A DNA stretch of 60,584 nucleotides from Verrucomicrobiota bacterium (GTDB lineage Bacteria; Verrucomicrobiota; Verrucomicrobiia; Limisphaerales; UBA9464): assembly GCA_017309115.1 (NCBI GenBank), contig JAFLEF010000047.1:1-60584 (forward strand). Reading direction: 5' to 3'. Below, piece by piece: positions 15,135 to 25,280 of this stretch. The position numbers and the translations under genes are program-made. The notes beneath the pieces were generated by a model. The model was not told the origin of the DNA. It worked only from the letters and a program-made list of their open reading frames with translations, and did not search any database. How positions within the stretch are numbered: position 1 is the stretch's first letter; each line of letters begins with the position of its first letter.

Positions 15135-16034
15135 TCAGGGCTGGATCGGGCGAAGCCCGTTGGTTTCCATTTCGGCCAGGCGCTCGAGAATATACGCCCT
15201 CCGGGAGATGTCGGCGGCGTCCCGATGTTGGATCAGTATCGGAATGGACTCGGTGGAGACCCCGGTGATCTGCCACAGAGCGATCGCGGCATTTACGGCC
15301 ACCTGAGAGTTGCTTGAAACCAAGAGAGTCCGCAGGGGCGGCACCGCCGCGCTGGACGCTGGACCAATTGCTCCAAGCGCATAGGCGGCCAAATGAGATT
15401 GAGGCGTCCCAATCACTGGGATCAGGGCCGGAACCGCATTGCTGGCGGCGGGCCCAAAACGCGCCAACCCCACCATCGCTTGGTACCGGACAAAGCGATC
15501 TTGGTCCTCCAGCCTGCGAACAAAGGCCACGACAATGTCGGGGATGGGGTTGGTGATTCCGTTGAGGGCGATCAGGGCCGCCACCCGCACATCCGCCTGA
15601 TCGCTCTGCGTGGCTCGCAGGACCAGATCCACCGATTGGGGAAACGTCTGCCGACAACTCAGCGCCACAAAGTTCAGGTACGGGATCAACTCGGGGTACT
15701 CGAGCCTCAGGGGTGGTTCAGGCACGATCGATGGAAATCGCCGGTACGCGGTCCGAAGAAGTCGTTCCCAGTACGGGATCGAACGACGATCCACGGCATC
15801 GAAAAGGTACGGCAGGGCTTCAAGGCCCAGGGCCTTAATCGCCGCCCTGGCTTCGGTATGGGGTGGCCTCTCGAACCGTTCCTGCTCGCGAATCTCCTTA
15901 ATCCACGTGCGAACCGATTTCCCACCGTAGCTGGGCGTCTGGCTCCGGTTTGTGGCGTTCCAGACGAGCCCACCCGCCAAGAACAACAGCAACACGGCCA
16001 GGACTCCCCAGCTTGTTCCCGATCGGGTTCTCAT
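15135..16034 (-). CDS. HEAT-repeat protein with N-terminal membrane anchor
   Basis: A 299-residue protein beginning MRTRSGTSWGVLAVLLLFLAGG, with a single transmembrane segment at about residues 9-25. The motif SYGGKSVRTWIKEI follows it; a Y-x-G-K-S/P-x-x-x-W box of this kind precedes HEAT repeats in many Verrucomicrobiota proteins. From about residue 55 come helical HEAT-type repeats of some 35 residues (ADVRVAALIALNGITNPIP, DRFVRYQAMVGLARFGPAAS, SHLAAYALGAIGPASSAAVP). HEAT arrays mediate protein binding. The partner and role are unknown. It lies 57 nt downstream of the giant Calx-beta gene on the same strand and could be co-transcribed with it. Confidence 0.8.
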   Translation of the reverse strand: MRTRSGTSWGVLAVLLLFLAGGLVWNATNRSQTPSYGGKSVRTWIKEIREQERFERPPHTEARAAIKALGLEALPYLFDAVDRRSIPYWERLLRTAYRRFPSIVPEPPLRLEYPELIPYLNFVALSCRQTFPQSVDLVLRATQSDQADVRVAALIALNGITNPIPDIVVAFVRRLEDQDRFVRYQAMVGLARFGPAASNAVPALIPVIGTPQSHLAAYALGAIGPASSAAVPPLRTLLVSSNSQVAVNAAIALWQITGVSTESIPILIQHRDAADISRRAYILERLAEMETNGLRPIQP

Positions 16035-16091
16035 ATTCTTCCTCGAACCGTCGCGGCTCGGAGTAACGCGTTCTGCTTTCCCCAGTGTTCG

Positions 16092-19000
16092 CTAGTCCAC
16101 TTCCACCACTCGATAGAATCCCTGGTCCTCCAACGGCTCCGGATCTTCCATCACCATCACGCTTCCATTCCCCAGGATCGCAGCGCCAATCGGTTGCCAG
16201 GCTTCGCCGAGCAGATTCGCCCGCTCCAACTGGTACCGAACCCCCGCCACGGTTTCCACGGGCAACTGCATCCCGGGTCCGGCGAGGGACGGGAACCCCA
16301 GCCGTAGTTCCGCCAGCGGATCATCATTCACGATCAGAATTCGAATGCCCGGTGGCGCCGCTCGCAAATCGGGTCCGGCAATCAACACGAGGCGAAAGGA
16401 CTCGTCTGATTCCGGGACCCGGTCGCCCAGAATAGGAACCCGCAGCACGGCCTCCGATTGTCCCGTCGCAAACGCGAGCACACCTCGGATCGGCGAGAAA
16501 TCCGCGCCCGCCAGCGCCGTCTCCACTTCGGTCGTGTATTCGATCCGGGATGCGCCCAAGGCCGGTGAACTCAACCGAATGGGAACCGACGCCCAGGACA
16601 CGCCGCCATTCCCTTCCGTCACGGAAACCGATTCGGCCCGAGCCTGCGGACGGTCGTTGTCGACAATCGTGATGACGGCGGAGTCCACCGCTCCCAAGCG
16701 AGCCCCGCGAGCCGACACCAAGCGACAGCGGAAGGTCTCGAGCGTCTCCGGAGTGACATCGCCGCGAAGCTGGACGCCCGCGACCGCCTCCAGGTTTCCG
16801 GGCAGAATCAGGACGGACGTGGCGCCCGGCGAAAAACTGAAATCAGCCGGCGTCTCCGCCGTGATCGGCTCAAACTTGATTCCGACCTGAACCGTATCCA
16901 AGGCCGGACCCGAGAGCCGAATGGGAATGCGGACCTGCTGGTTTCCGGAATCGCCTTCCGTGATGGTCAGTGGATAGACGGTAACTTCGGGCAGCGGCAT
17001 GATCCGAACGACCGGGGAAATCGACGGCGGCGTGGGGAGGGGAGTTGGTCCCTCGGCGGATGCCATGAAGGTGGGCGCATAATCCCCCAATTGGCTGCGG
17101 CCAACCGATTGCAGTCGCAGGGACGCGGTGTTGAGGGCCGGCAGCACGGGAATGCGGATCTGTCCCGGTTCCCGAATGGCATTCAGCCAGGTCGGCTCGA
17201 CGGTAATGCTCTGGAAGGCGGTGTCGGCATCTGCGGGGAGTTTCAACACCACACCGCGGGCATCCGCCGGGCCGGGATTGCTCAACGAAAGGTTCAGGAC
17301 TCCGATGGACTCAGCTGGTTGGAGAGGCCGACTCCAAGCGCCGGAAAACACCAACGGCGCCGAGGGCGTCTCCAACGGCACCAAGGGAAGGAACCACAGT
17401 TCCGAGGCCGTACTCAGGATGAGGGTGTCGGGACCCGCCAGCAGCAGGCGGAGGGGAGTTCCGCCTCCGGAGGTGGTGATGGTCCATTGGGTTTCGCCTT
17501 GGGGCAACCCCACGCCCCGCACATAGCGTCCGGCTTCGGGTGTCTGTTCCCGAAGCACCGCAATCGCCTGGTTTCGGATCGGATCTCCCACCATTAAATC
17601 CGCCGCCGGCAGCCCGTTCTGTTGCAGGAACTCGCTCCGGGGCAGCGCCAGTTCTTCGCTTCCGTCCTCCAATCGGACCACGCGTCCCTCTTGAAACACC
17701 GCGCGATCGCCCAGCAGCGTGAACCAAGGAAATCCGGGCCACACCACCGAGGGAAACACCGTGCCCTCCGAAACGCCGTTGGGCGTCACATTCAATCGGT
17801 AGAGACCCGTCCCAAAGGTCGCCACCAATTCGCCGGCGTGACGGAAAACAAGGTTCCCCGGATTCACCCGGTACAAAAGATCCTCCTGGCTGGGCTGATA
17901 CGGCTGGCCCACCGGAACTCCCTGATTGAAGACCACCAGCCCGGCGTAAAAGCCGCCGCGGTATTGACTCACCGCCAGCACCGCGGAGTCCGCCGGTGAA
18001 ACCGCCATGGAAAAGACGCCGACATTCGCCGGGGAATCGCCACCCAGAGGAATCTGTAGATCTACGGTGCGGCTCGCGAGATTCAGCCGCCGCACCGGCC
18101 CCACCGCCGGAGCGACGTACAGGTATTTCCCGTCGTCACTAATCGCCAGGCGAACGGGTTCAAAGTCCAGTCTCACGAGATCCATGAGGCGGCGTTGCGC
18201 GGGATCAAACACCGCCAGAGTTCCAGGCGTTCCCGGAATCGCTCCCCACAACTCCTTCCGGGTCCGATCGTACGCCAGGTCGTGGAAGGTGGCTCCGGCG
18301 ACTTGGAATCGCCCGGCGGAGGTCGGCTCGGCCCACACAACATCGCCAGTCACCAGCGGATCCGCGAGTAGGAACGACGGGGTCACCACGGTTGGCTGGA
18401 GCTGCCTGAGCAGACCATAGGGCGCGCGGTAACGCAGAATTCCCCCCGCCGTGGCTCCGGGTTCCAGCACATCCACGACCAGTTCCTCTCCCTCCATTCG
18501 GGCGCCTCCTTCGGCGATGAATTCCACCCGCTCGGCGGGATAAAGTCCGACGTTTACCCGCAATCCCACCGCCCGGTCAGGTCCCCCGTTGGTCATCCGA
18601 AGCTTCGTCTCCAGCCATTCGCCCGGGGCCACGCTACGGGACTTCGCGATCCAGTCGATTGAAATCCGGGAGGCGCGCACGTCGTCATACGGCACGGGCA
18701 CCACCCCCTCGTATCCGTTCAACCCGATCAAGACCACTCCATCGGGTCCCGCCGCCGCGAGATTGGCCGCCACCGGCCGTTCGGGAACCGCCCGACGACC
18801 CCGGGGTGTCAGGTCCTGACCCCATCGTTTCAGGAATACCGGCACCGGCACCGTCTCGATCGTCAGCGCTTCCTCCAAGCCGGGAATGGTGGTGACCCCG
18901 GTGGCTTCCGGTCCCACTCGCAACACCTGGTTGGTTCCCCCTTGGACGTTGCGATGGACCCAACCGAGACCGCCCACATAGGTGTCCGGAGCCAACTGGT

Positions 19001-22000
19001 CCGGCGTGGGGAGTTCGGGTAACTCCTCCAACCACTGCAACCCGTCGGCGGTAAACCGAATCCGTTGGAACGGCGACGGCGAAGAATCGCGGTCCACCCC
19101 AAAGAACTCACCGGGCCCAGACCCGGGAATGAAAAATCCCGCCTTGCGGGTCACTTGCGCCGGAAGCTTCTCGGTCATCCGATACGACGCCACTTCCACA
19201 AAGGAGGGCATCTGGTCAGTGCGCATGACGGACACGGCAACTTCGTCGGACCGCGCGGGATTGACATAAATCTGGCTGAACGCCCGGTTGGCGGGTGCGG
19301 CAACGATGAGCTCGGTGTGCCCATCGGTGAGCCGCGTTCGCCGCACTTCGGTTGCGCCCGACGACAGCGAGTAGAACGCCGAACCGTCGGCGGTGAGCGA
19401 AAGCTGTTCCGCCGGGACCGCCAGGCTGAGCCAGCGTTCCGGACGGCCCTGGCGGTCCAGAATCAGCACTCCCGGCCGGGCCAATCCGCCCACGGTGGCC
19501 ACACTCAACACAAAGCGCTGCAGCGCCCGATGGTAAACGAGGGAGAGCGGCGCCAGATCCAGATGCCGCCCCACCGATTCCTCCACGTGAACCACGACTC
19601 CAGAGGCCGTATCGGCCGGGGTCATTTCGGTTCCCGTTCCCCCCACAAATCCACCCAGCCACCGCGTGCCGAAGGAGGCGGCGGTCCAAGGGACAATGAT
19701 TTCCGCAGTGGCGCCGCCTGCCAGATCGCCGAGATCCCATTCCAGCGCTCCGAGACGAACCTCGACCGCCGGCGGGGATGTGGTGGCGGCCCGATCTGAG
19801 GGTGGGCCTTCGAGACGAAGCCGAACGCGCGGCGCGACGGTGCTCAATTCGTTGGTGACCCGCGCCCGCACCAGGTAGTTCGTCGCCGTGGACGCCCGGG
19901 GAAGCACCGTCAGTTCGAGGGACAGGCCAACGGGGTCCCCTTGTGGAACCAGCTTCGACTCGACGAAGTACACCTGTCCTCCACTCGTGGCGAACGCGAG
20001 TCCGCGCGCTCCCCACCGGGTGAGACGGGACACCCGTCCGACGACCCCGGGAATGGACTCGACGCCGATTCTTCGGCGGCTGCTGAGATCGTAGGCGGCC
20101 AATTCCATGCCCACCGGTCCCGGGGATTGCGTGGCAAAATAGATTCGTTGGGCGGGGGCGTCGGGCAGAACATCCACGCCCTCGCTCACCGAGAAGTGGT
20201 ACGGAGAGGTGAATCCGGCGCCCGTGCCAGCCACACTGCCATCGGCTCCGTACGCGCGGCCTTCGAGAATTCGGAAGCCGCTGACCGGACCCACCACGCC
20301 CGCCGGACCACCGCCAATTCCCGTGCGCAGCAAAGTCAGCCCCACGGTCGAGTAAAGGTAGAGATTTCCCGCATAAGCACCGATCCGATTGGCGGCCAGA
20401 TCGGGTTCAAGCCAGCCGTAGTCACCATTGGGCGCACCGATGGCAGTTCCCTCCCGGATCATCTGAATGCCCTGATCCGGACGATACACAATCACATCGG
20501 ATTCCCGCCCCGGAGAAGCCACCAAGTCCTGGATGGGTGCGGGCATGGCGACGTGCAGATTGGTGACGCCGGTGGCGAGGTCCATTCGCACCAATTCGGT
20601 TCCGTTGTTGAGAACCACATAGAGCTGGGAACCATTGGCGGAAGCCACCACCAGTCCGGGTGCGGACGGCAGATTCCACTGCCGCGTCAGGGACGCCGTT
20701 GTGGGATCAAGTTCCATCAACTGCGGGCCAGCCCCATTGGTCGACGTGGCGTAAAACCGGTTCCGCGCTGCGCTGAACGCCAGGTCCTGCAATCCGGGCC
20801 ACTGGAACGAACTTCCGCCGGCGAAACTCGGAATGGTCGCCTGAAGCGAAACTCGCGCCTGGGCCGACCCGGGATCGGGATCGGGGTTGTCCGATCCGGC
20901 GGTGGCCGTGAGTTCGCCAAATCCCGGCTGCAACGCCTCCAGCGCAACGTCCACGGAACGCACTTCACCGACCGCCAAGGGACCCAGTTCCATCCGCGAC
21001 TGGGACGATCCGCCGAGGGCAAATCCGGGCGTCACAGCGAGGGTCAGGGCCGCCCGTTCTGCTCGGGCCGGACCGAGATTGCGCACACTCAAGGTCACCG
21101 TTCCCATCGCCCCGGCGCGATCCTGCCACGAAGCCGGCGCGCCCACTTCCAGGCGCGCCGCCTCCAATTGTCCGGTTCGAATGGGAACCACTTCGAAGGG
21201 TCCCGTCAGCAGCACACGACCGTCCTGATCCCGCAGGCGCAGTCGAACGTTATAGGCCGCACCTTCCATGTGAAAACTCAGGGGAGCGCTCCCTCCCACC
21301 ACGGTCACGGAGGACGGACCGACGTAGCGAACATCCTGAATTCCCGCATCGAGTTCGATCTGGAACGTGCCTCCGCCGGCGGTATAGAGCGGCGAACCCG
21401 GACCGGAATAGAGGATTACCGAGGCCGAATTGGTAACCCCGGAGAACACGTACGCCGGCTCCCATACCGAGAGACCCAGGTCCAGTCCCACCTGGGAGTA
21501 GTCGTTGTCCTCCACCCGCAGCATCAGTCCCCCCGGAAGCCAACCTTCCGCGGTGGAAATGACTTCCACCAGCGTGACGCCACTGGCCGCGGCGTTGTCA
21601 GCCACCACCACTGGGACCGCCACCTGATTTGTCATCGCGGGCAGAACCACGAACTCCGGCAGAGAGAGCAATCCACCGGCGGTGTGACTGAGGCGAACGG
21701 TGAGATTGGAAGACAGCAGCGCATTGACGGACACATACAGCCCGTTCGTGACCAACCCGGCGCCCTCCACCAGCGGCACATGCCCGACGGGTTGCACGCG
21801 GAGGTCGACCCGGGGAATCACTTCCAACCGAACGGCGGCGTTGGACCATCCCGGCATCTGGGTCTCGAGGCGGAGTTGGGTCGGAAAGGCATAAGGACCC
21901 AACTGGGCGACACCGGCCACGACGGCGTTGGTTCTCCCCGGGTAAATGACCGCCTCCGGCAGGATTACCGCGCGGATCCCTGGTGCCGGATCGGCGGGAG

Positions 22001-23363
22001 ACTCCTGCACCACGGTCAGGGGCACGCGCAGCTCCCGGTCGGCGGGACGATCCAGACTCACTTCCACCGAAACGGGTGTTGTTCCGAAGGCGTTGACGTC
22101 GATTCGTTCCGGGGCCCGGATTCCGACCCGAACGCCGCTGGCATCGTGCACGGTGACTAACGCCGGGTCGGCCGAACGATAGCCCGAAGCTTCGGCCCAC
22201 AGACGGACGGTCCGCGTCCCGTTCACCCGGCCGTCATTCACCGGCGTGACGACGAAGCTCACATTCGTCGCCCCCGCCGGAAGACTAATTTCGCCTGGGA
22301 ACTCGAGTCCTTCCGCCTCGTCGCCGCGAAGCTGGACTGTCACCGACCCGGTCGCGGATTCGCTGAGGGCGACTTCGGCCCCGAGAGGTTCCCCGGCTTC
22401 GTGCGTCACGTTGGTGCCGGTCCAACGCCAGATCAAGCAGGGACGAAGCCGAACAGGAAACTCCGGACTTTCCGCGACTCCGCCCGCCCAGTCGTCCAAC
22501 TGCAAACGCCCGGATCCCGCTGGTTCCGAAACGACGATAGTTCCCGACCACCCTCCTTGAACCAGCGAAACTTGATCAGGCTGGACGGCAATCCGACGTC
22601 CGTACGGAGCCAGCGGTAGGGTCAAGGCCGCCGGTGGCGGGATTGGAAACTCGGCGACGGTCTCCCAATCCAGAGCGGTTCCGGTCCGGACCAATCCAAT
22701 CCGTCGAAAGGAAAAACTCCGTTCGGTTCGTGCGATCACCCCAGGACCCGTCCAAACCGGTGGAACCTGGGTCTCGCTACTCAGCAACTCCATCGCGCCC
22801 GGGGCGGCGGTCACCAACGCATCCAGCACACGATCCTCTTGCCGGACGACCACGGCCACCACCCCGACCTGAGCCACCTGGGAGATGGCAGTATTCAAGA
22901 CTCGAAACTGGGTTTCAGAGGAATTGGGAGTCGGCCCCACGCGGACCCGCTCTCCGGGTTCGAGCCGAACCTGTCCGCCTTCCCCACTGCCGGAAAAATC
23001 CTGAACGCCCTGAAGCGTGCGACCCGATCGGAAGCCATAGAACACGACCTGACCGCTGAAGGTCAGCGGCGTCCGACCGGCATTCACCAACTCGAAACTG
23101 CCCACCCCGGTGGAGATGTAGGAAATCACCAAACCCGGCGGTTGCGGCGTCTCTACGAACGAGAGGTGATAGGACCCATCGGGCAGCGCGGTCTCGTTAC
23201 CCTTTCGAACAACGGATGCGGCGAGTGGGTCTCCAACCCGGGTCCCCTGCTCCGGGACGGTCCAATCCATTGTTGCCGCCAAACCCGCGGGAGAAAAAAC
23301 GCAGGAGGCCAAAACGAGAACCGCCAAGAGCGTTCTCCAACCCACCAAGTGAAGGGATTTCAT
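16092..23363 (-). CDS. Giant secreted protein: beta-propeller modules with Calx-beta domains
   Basis: At 2423 residues this is the largest gene in the window. A signal peptide (TLLAVLVLASCVFSPAGLAA) ends near residue 29. After an N-terminal beta region come Calx-beta-like segments. Three repeats of a module follow, each with a DUF11/CARDB-like Ig domain (for example VSVRNLGPARAERAALTLAV) leading into a beta-propeller (LAFSAARNRFYATSTNGAG, LVYHRALQRFVLSVATVGG, LAYDRTRKELWGAIPGTPG). Two clear Calx-beta domains close the chain (LTITEGDSGNQQVRIPIRLS and VSVTEGNGGVSWASVPIRLS). The last 60 residues form a C-terminal beta domain ending QGFYRVVEVD, a common verrucomicrobial ending. It is likely a cell-surface or secreted adhesion protein; the role is inferred only from domain type. 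Confidence 0.9.
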   Translation of the reverse strand: MKSLHLVGWRTLLAVLVLASCVFSPAGLAATMDWTVPEQGTRVGDPLAASVVRKGNETALPDGSYHLSFVETPQPPGLVISYISTGVGSFELVNAGRTPLTFSGQVVFYGFRSGRTLQGVQDFSGSGEGGQVRLEPGERVRVGPTPNSSETQFRVLNTAISQVAQVGVVAVVVRQEDRVLDALVTAAPGAMELLSSETQVPPVWTGPGVIARTERSFSFRRIGLVRTGTALDWETVAEFPIPPPAALTLPLAPYGRRIAVQPDQVSLVQGGWSGTIVVSEPAGSGRLQLDDWAGGVAESPEFPVRLRPCLIWRWTGTNVTHEAGEPLGAEVALSESATGSVTVQLRGDEAEGLEFPGEISLPAGATNVSFVVTPVNDGRVNGTRTVRLWAEASGYRSADPALVTVHDASGVRVGIRAPERIDVNAFGTTPVSVEVSLDRPADRELRVPLTVVQESPADPAPGIRAVILPEAVIYPGRTNAVVAGVAQLGPYAFPTQLRLETQMPGWSNAAVRLEVIPRVDLRVQPVGHVPLVEGAGLVTNGLYVSVNALLSSNLTVRLSHTAGGLLSLPEFVVLPAMTNQVAVPVVVADNAAASGVTLVEVISTAEGWLPGGLMLRVEDNDYSQVGLDLGLSVWEPAYVFSGVTNSASVILYSGPGSPLYTAGGGTFQIELDAGIQDVRYVGPSSVTVVGGSAPLSFHMEGAAYNVRLRLRDQDGRVLLTGPFEVVPIRTGQLEAARLEVGAPASWQDRAGAMGTVTLSVRNLGPARAERAALTLAVTPGFALGGSSQSRMELGPLAVGEVRSVDVALEALQPGFGELTATAGSDNPDPDPGSAQARVSLQATIPSFAGGSSFQWPGLQDLAFSAARNRFYATSTNGAGPQLMELDPTTASLTRQWNLPSAPGLVVASANGSQLYVVLNNGTELVRMDLATGVTNLHVAMPAPIQDLVASPGRESDVIVYRPDQGIQMIREGTAIGAPNGDYGWLEPDLAANRIGAYAGNLYLYSTVGLTLLRTGIGGGPAGVVGPVSGFRILEGRAYGADGSVAGTGAGFTSPYHFSVSEGVDVLPDAPAQRIYFATQSPGPVGMELAAYDLSSRRRIGVESIPGVVGRVSRLTRWGARGLAFATSGGQVYFVESKLVPQGDPVGLSLELTVLPRASTATNYLVRARVTNELSTVAPRVRLRLEGPPSDRAATTSPPAVEVRLGALEWDLGDLAGGATAEIIVPWTAASFGTRWLGGFVGGTGTEMTPADTASGVVVHVEESVGRHLDLAPLSLVYHRALQRFVLSVATVGGLARPGVLILDRQGRPERWLSLAVPAEQLSLTADGSAFYSLSSGATEVRRTRLTDGHTELIVAAPANRAFSQIYVNPARSDEVAVSVMRTDQMPSFVEVASYRMTEKLPAQVTRKAGFFIPGSGPGEFFGVDRDSSPSPFQRIRFTADGLQWLEELPELPTPDQLAPDTYVGGLGWVHRNVQGGTNQVLRVGPEATGVTTIPGLEEALTIETVPVPVFLKRWGQDLTPRGRRAVPERPVAANLAAAGPDGVVLIGLNGYEGVVPVPYDDVRASRISIDWIAKSRSVAPGEWLETKLRMTNGGPDRAVGLRVNVGLYPAERVEFIAEGGARMEGEELVVDVLEPGATAGGILRYRAPYGLLRQLQPTVVTPSFLLADPLVTGDVVWAEPTSAGRFQVAGATFHDLAYDRTRKELWGAIPGTPGTLAVFDPAQRRLMDLVRLDFEPVRLAISDDGKYLYVAPAVGPVRRLNLASRTVDLQIPLGGDSPANVGVFSMAVSPADSAVLAVSQYRGGFYAGLVVFNQGVPVGQPYQPSQEDLLYRVNPGNLVFRHAGELVATFGTGLYRLNVTPNGVSEGTVFPSVVWPGFPWFTLLGDRAVFQEGRVVRLEDGSEELALPRSEFLQQNGLPAADLMVGDPIRNQAIAVLREQTPEAGRYVRGVGLPQGETQWTITTSGGGTPLRLLLAGPDTLILSTASELWFLPLVPLETPSAPLVFSGAWSRPLQPAESIGVLNLSLSNPGPADARGVVLKLPADADTAFQSITVEPTWLNAIREPGQIRIPVLPALNTASLRLQSVGRSQLGDYAPTFMASAEGPTPLPTPPSISPVVRIMPLPEVTVYPLTITEGDSGNQQVRIPIRLSGPALDTVQVGIKFEPITAETPADFSFSPGATSVLILPGNLEAVAGVQLRGDVTPETLETFRCRLVSARGARLGAVDSAVITIVDNDRPQARAESVSVTEGNGGVSWASVPIRLSSPALGASRIEYTTEVETALAGADFSPIRGVLAFATGQSEAVLRVPILGDRVPESDESFRLVLIAGPDLRAAPPGIRILIVNDDPLAELRLGFPSLAGPGMQLPVETVAGVRYQLERANLLGEAWQPIGAAILGNGSVMVMEDPEPLEDQGFYRVVEVD

Positions 23364-23710
23364 TTCTGATTACGTTGGCCTACGCACCATGCCAACCTGC
23401 GGACCGGATTCAAGGCTGCGCCCCGAACCTCGCCGAAAAGTCACCGTCTACCGTTCATCGGCCCCGTTGAGAGTTGGGAAAAAAAAGCCGGTAGGGCGAG
23501 GTTCCACCGAGCCGTTCGCGTCCGGGCAAATGACGCGCCACCACTCCACCCACGCACGGCTCCGCACAGCGTCGCCCTACCAAAGGGCCAGTTGAGAGTT
23601 GAAAGTTGAGAGTTGAGAGAAAAGCGAGTGCCTTACCGCTTCCCCTTTCCGACCTCTCAGCTCTCAGCTCTCAGTTCTCAGCTCTCAGCTCTCAGCTTGG
23701 CCTCCAGCCT
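23364..23710. repeat. Spacer with composite palindromic repeat, copy A
   Basis: This 347-bp spacer holds three repeat parts. First is a palindromic unit from about 23492, beginning GGTAGGGCGAGGTTCCACCG and ending CGTCGCCCTACC near 23582. Second is a GTTGAGAG tract (23591-23618). Third is a CTCTCAG tract (23655-23697). The last two are roughly reverse complements of each other. The promoter of the giant gene must lie at the left of this spacer. No coding frame is supported. Confidence 0.7.
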
Positions 23711-25255
23711 TCACAACACCTTCACCACCACCACGGTCAGATCGTCAGCCGGAAGTTCCGGGGCGGTGAATTGCCGGGCGGCTTCACAAATGGCCTCCAC
23801 GATCTCTGCCGCCGGCCGATCCCTCAAGGCGCGCACCACGTCGAGCGCCCGATCCACTCCAAACAATTCCTCATCGGCCCGCATGGCTTCATCAATGCCA
23901 TCGGTGAGCATCAGCAGAATGTCCCCGGACTCCAACGTGATCTCCTTGCCCGGCGGATACGCGATGTCGCCCTGACGTCCCAGCGGACGTCCCGTCCGGC
24001 CCAGTACCGCCCGGACCGAGCCATCCGCGCCTAGCAACTGTCCGGCGGGATGCCCGGCATTGGCGAAGGACAGGCTCCGAGTGGAACCTTGCAGGCGAAT
24101 GAAGAGCAGCGTGATGTAGCGCTCTTTGCCGAGGTCATCGCGCAACAACTCCTGCGCGCGGGTCAGGATTTCGCCGGAATCCTCAAAACGCCGCGCCACC
24201 GGTCGCAAATACGCCCGCGCTTCGGCCATGAGAAGTGACGGACCGAGACCGTGTCCGCTCACATCCGCCACGACAATCCCGAGGCAATCCTCCCGGATGC
24301 TGAGGAAGTCGAAGTAATCGCCACCGGTGGCTTCGGCGGGATGAGACACTCCGGCGATGTCGTATCCCGCCATTTCAGGGGACCGTTTGGGGAACAGACG
24401 CTGCTGAATTTCCCGCGCGGCGGCGAACTCCTCGCGACTCTTGCGCAATTCCCGTTCGGCCCTCCGGCGTTCCGTGACGTCGCGCAGAAAAATGACCACC
24501 CACAGTTCCTCGCCCATCCGCATTTCGGTGAGCGCGAGATCAATCTCCACCGCCGAACCGTCCCGACGTCGACCAACCGTCTGATCGGACTTGGCGGAAC
24601 CGGCCGCGCGGAACGACTGCCACCATTGACCCGACGGCAATTCGGGTGGCTGCAACACATCGAGCGTTTGTCCCGCCAGTTGGTTGGGTTCCCAGCCGAA
24701 CACCGATTGGGTGGCCGGATTGGCGAAGCGGATAGTGCCGGAGACGTCGAGTAGGAGCACCGCATCTGTGGAATTCTCCCACACCGACCGATAGCGCAAT
24801 TCACTCTCGCGCAAGGCGGCCTCGGTTTCTCGTCGAGCGCTCCGCACCTTGGCTTCGTTGAGTTCGCGTTGAACCGCTGGCACCAGGCGACCCAGCGAAC
24901 CCTTCATCAGAAAATCGTGGGCGCCCGCCTTCATGGCCGCGATGGCCACGCCCTCTTCAATGCCGCCAGAAATGATGATGAACGGGATGTCGAGCTGAGT
25001 TTCCTGGAAGACCTTCAACGCTTCCGGAGCGCTAAACGCAGGCATTGTGTGATCGCACAGGATCAGGTCCCACGTGTCGGGTTGAAGTGCTTCCCGGAGG
25101 TCGTGGGCGGAAGCGACCCGTTTGAAGGATACGGTCCAACCCCCGGTACGCAGCAGGGTCACCAAAATCCGGGCATCAAACTCCGAATCCTCGACGATCA
25201 GGACACGCAGTTTGGGGCCGGGTTGAGCCGGTGGTGAGGCAGCCGGCGCGCTCAT
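23711..25255 (-). CDS. Response regulator with PAS domain and PP2C-type (RsbU/SpoIIE) phosphatase output
   Basis: A 514-residue cytoplasmic signalling protein. Residues 16-130 form a receiver domain with the phospho-acceptor Asp in DLILCDHTMP (about D68) and the conserved Lys in FLMKGSLG. Residues about 150-265 form a PAS domain (RYRSVWENSTDAVLLLD). A short coiled coil (RRAERELRKSREEFAAAREI) links to a PP2C/SpoIIE phosphatase domain with metal-binding acidic motifs GDYFDFLSI, VVADVSGHG and LMLTDGIDEA. Such proteins usually dephosphorylate an anti-sigma-factor antagonist in partner-switching control. No partner kinase or antagonist lies next to it. The start is the first ATG, giving a short Pro/Ala-rich lead-in. 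Confidence 0.93.
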   Translation of the reverse strand: MSAPAASPPAQPGPKLRVLIVEDSEFDARILVTLLRTGGWTVSFKRVASAHDLREALQPDTWDLILCDHTMPAFSAPEALKVFQETQLDIPFIIISGGIEEGVAIAAMKAGAHDFLMKGSLGRLVPAVQRELNEAKVRSARRETEAALRESELRYRSVWENSTDAVLLLDVSGTIRFANPATQSVFGWEPNQLAGQTLDVLQPPELPSGQWWQSFRAAGSAKSDQTVGRRRDGSAVEIDLALTEMRMGEELWVVIFLRDVTERRRAERELRKSREEFAAAREIQQRLFPKRSPEMAGYDIAGVSHPAEATGGDYFDFLSIREDCLGIVVADVSGHGLGPSLLMAEARAYLRPVARRFEDSGEILTRAQELLRDDLGKERYITLLFIRLQGSTRSLSFANAGHPAGQLLGADGSVRAVLGRTGRPLGRQGDIAYPPGKEITLESGDILLMLTDGIDEAMRADEELFGVDRALDVVRALRDRPAAEIVEAICEAARQFTAPELPADDLTVVVVKVL

Positions 25256-25280
25256 GGGAGCGGGAGGAAACCACCCGGAC

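Noticed and set aside
19941-22160. A 739-codon open frame on the plus strand
   Set aside because: It is antisense to the giant Calx-beta gene, its composition (His, Arg, Gly, Gln rich) is that of a shadow, and it shows no domain.
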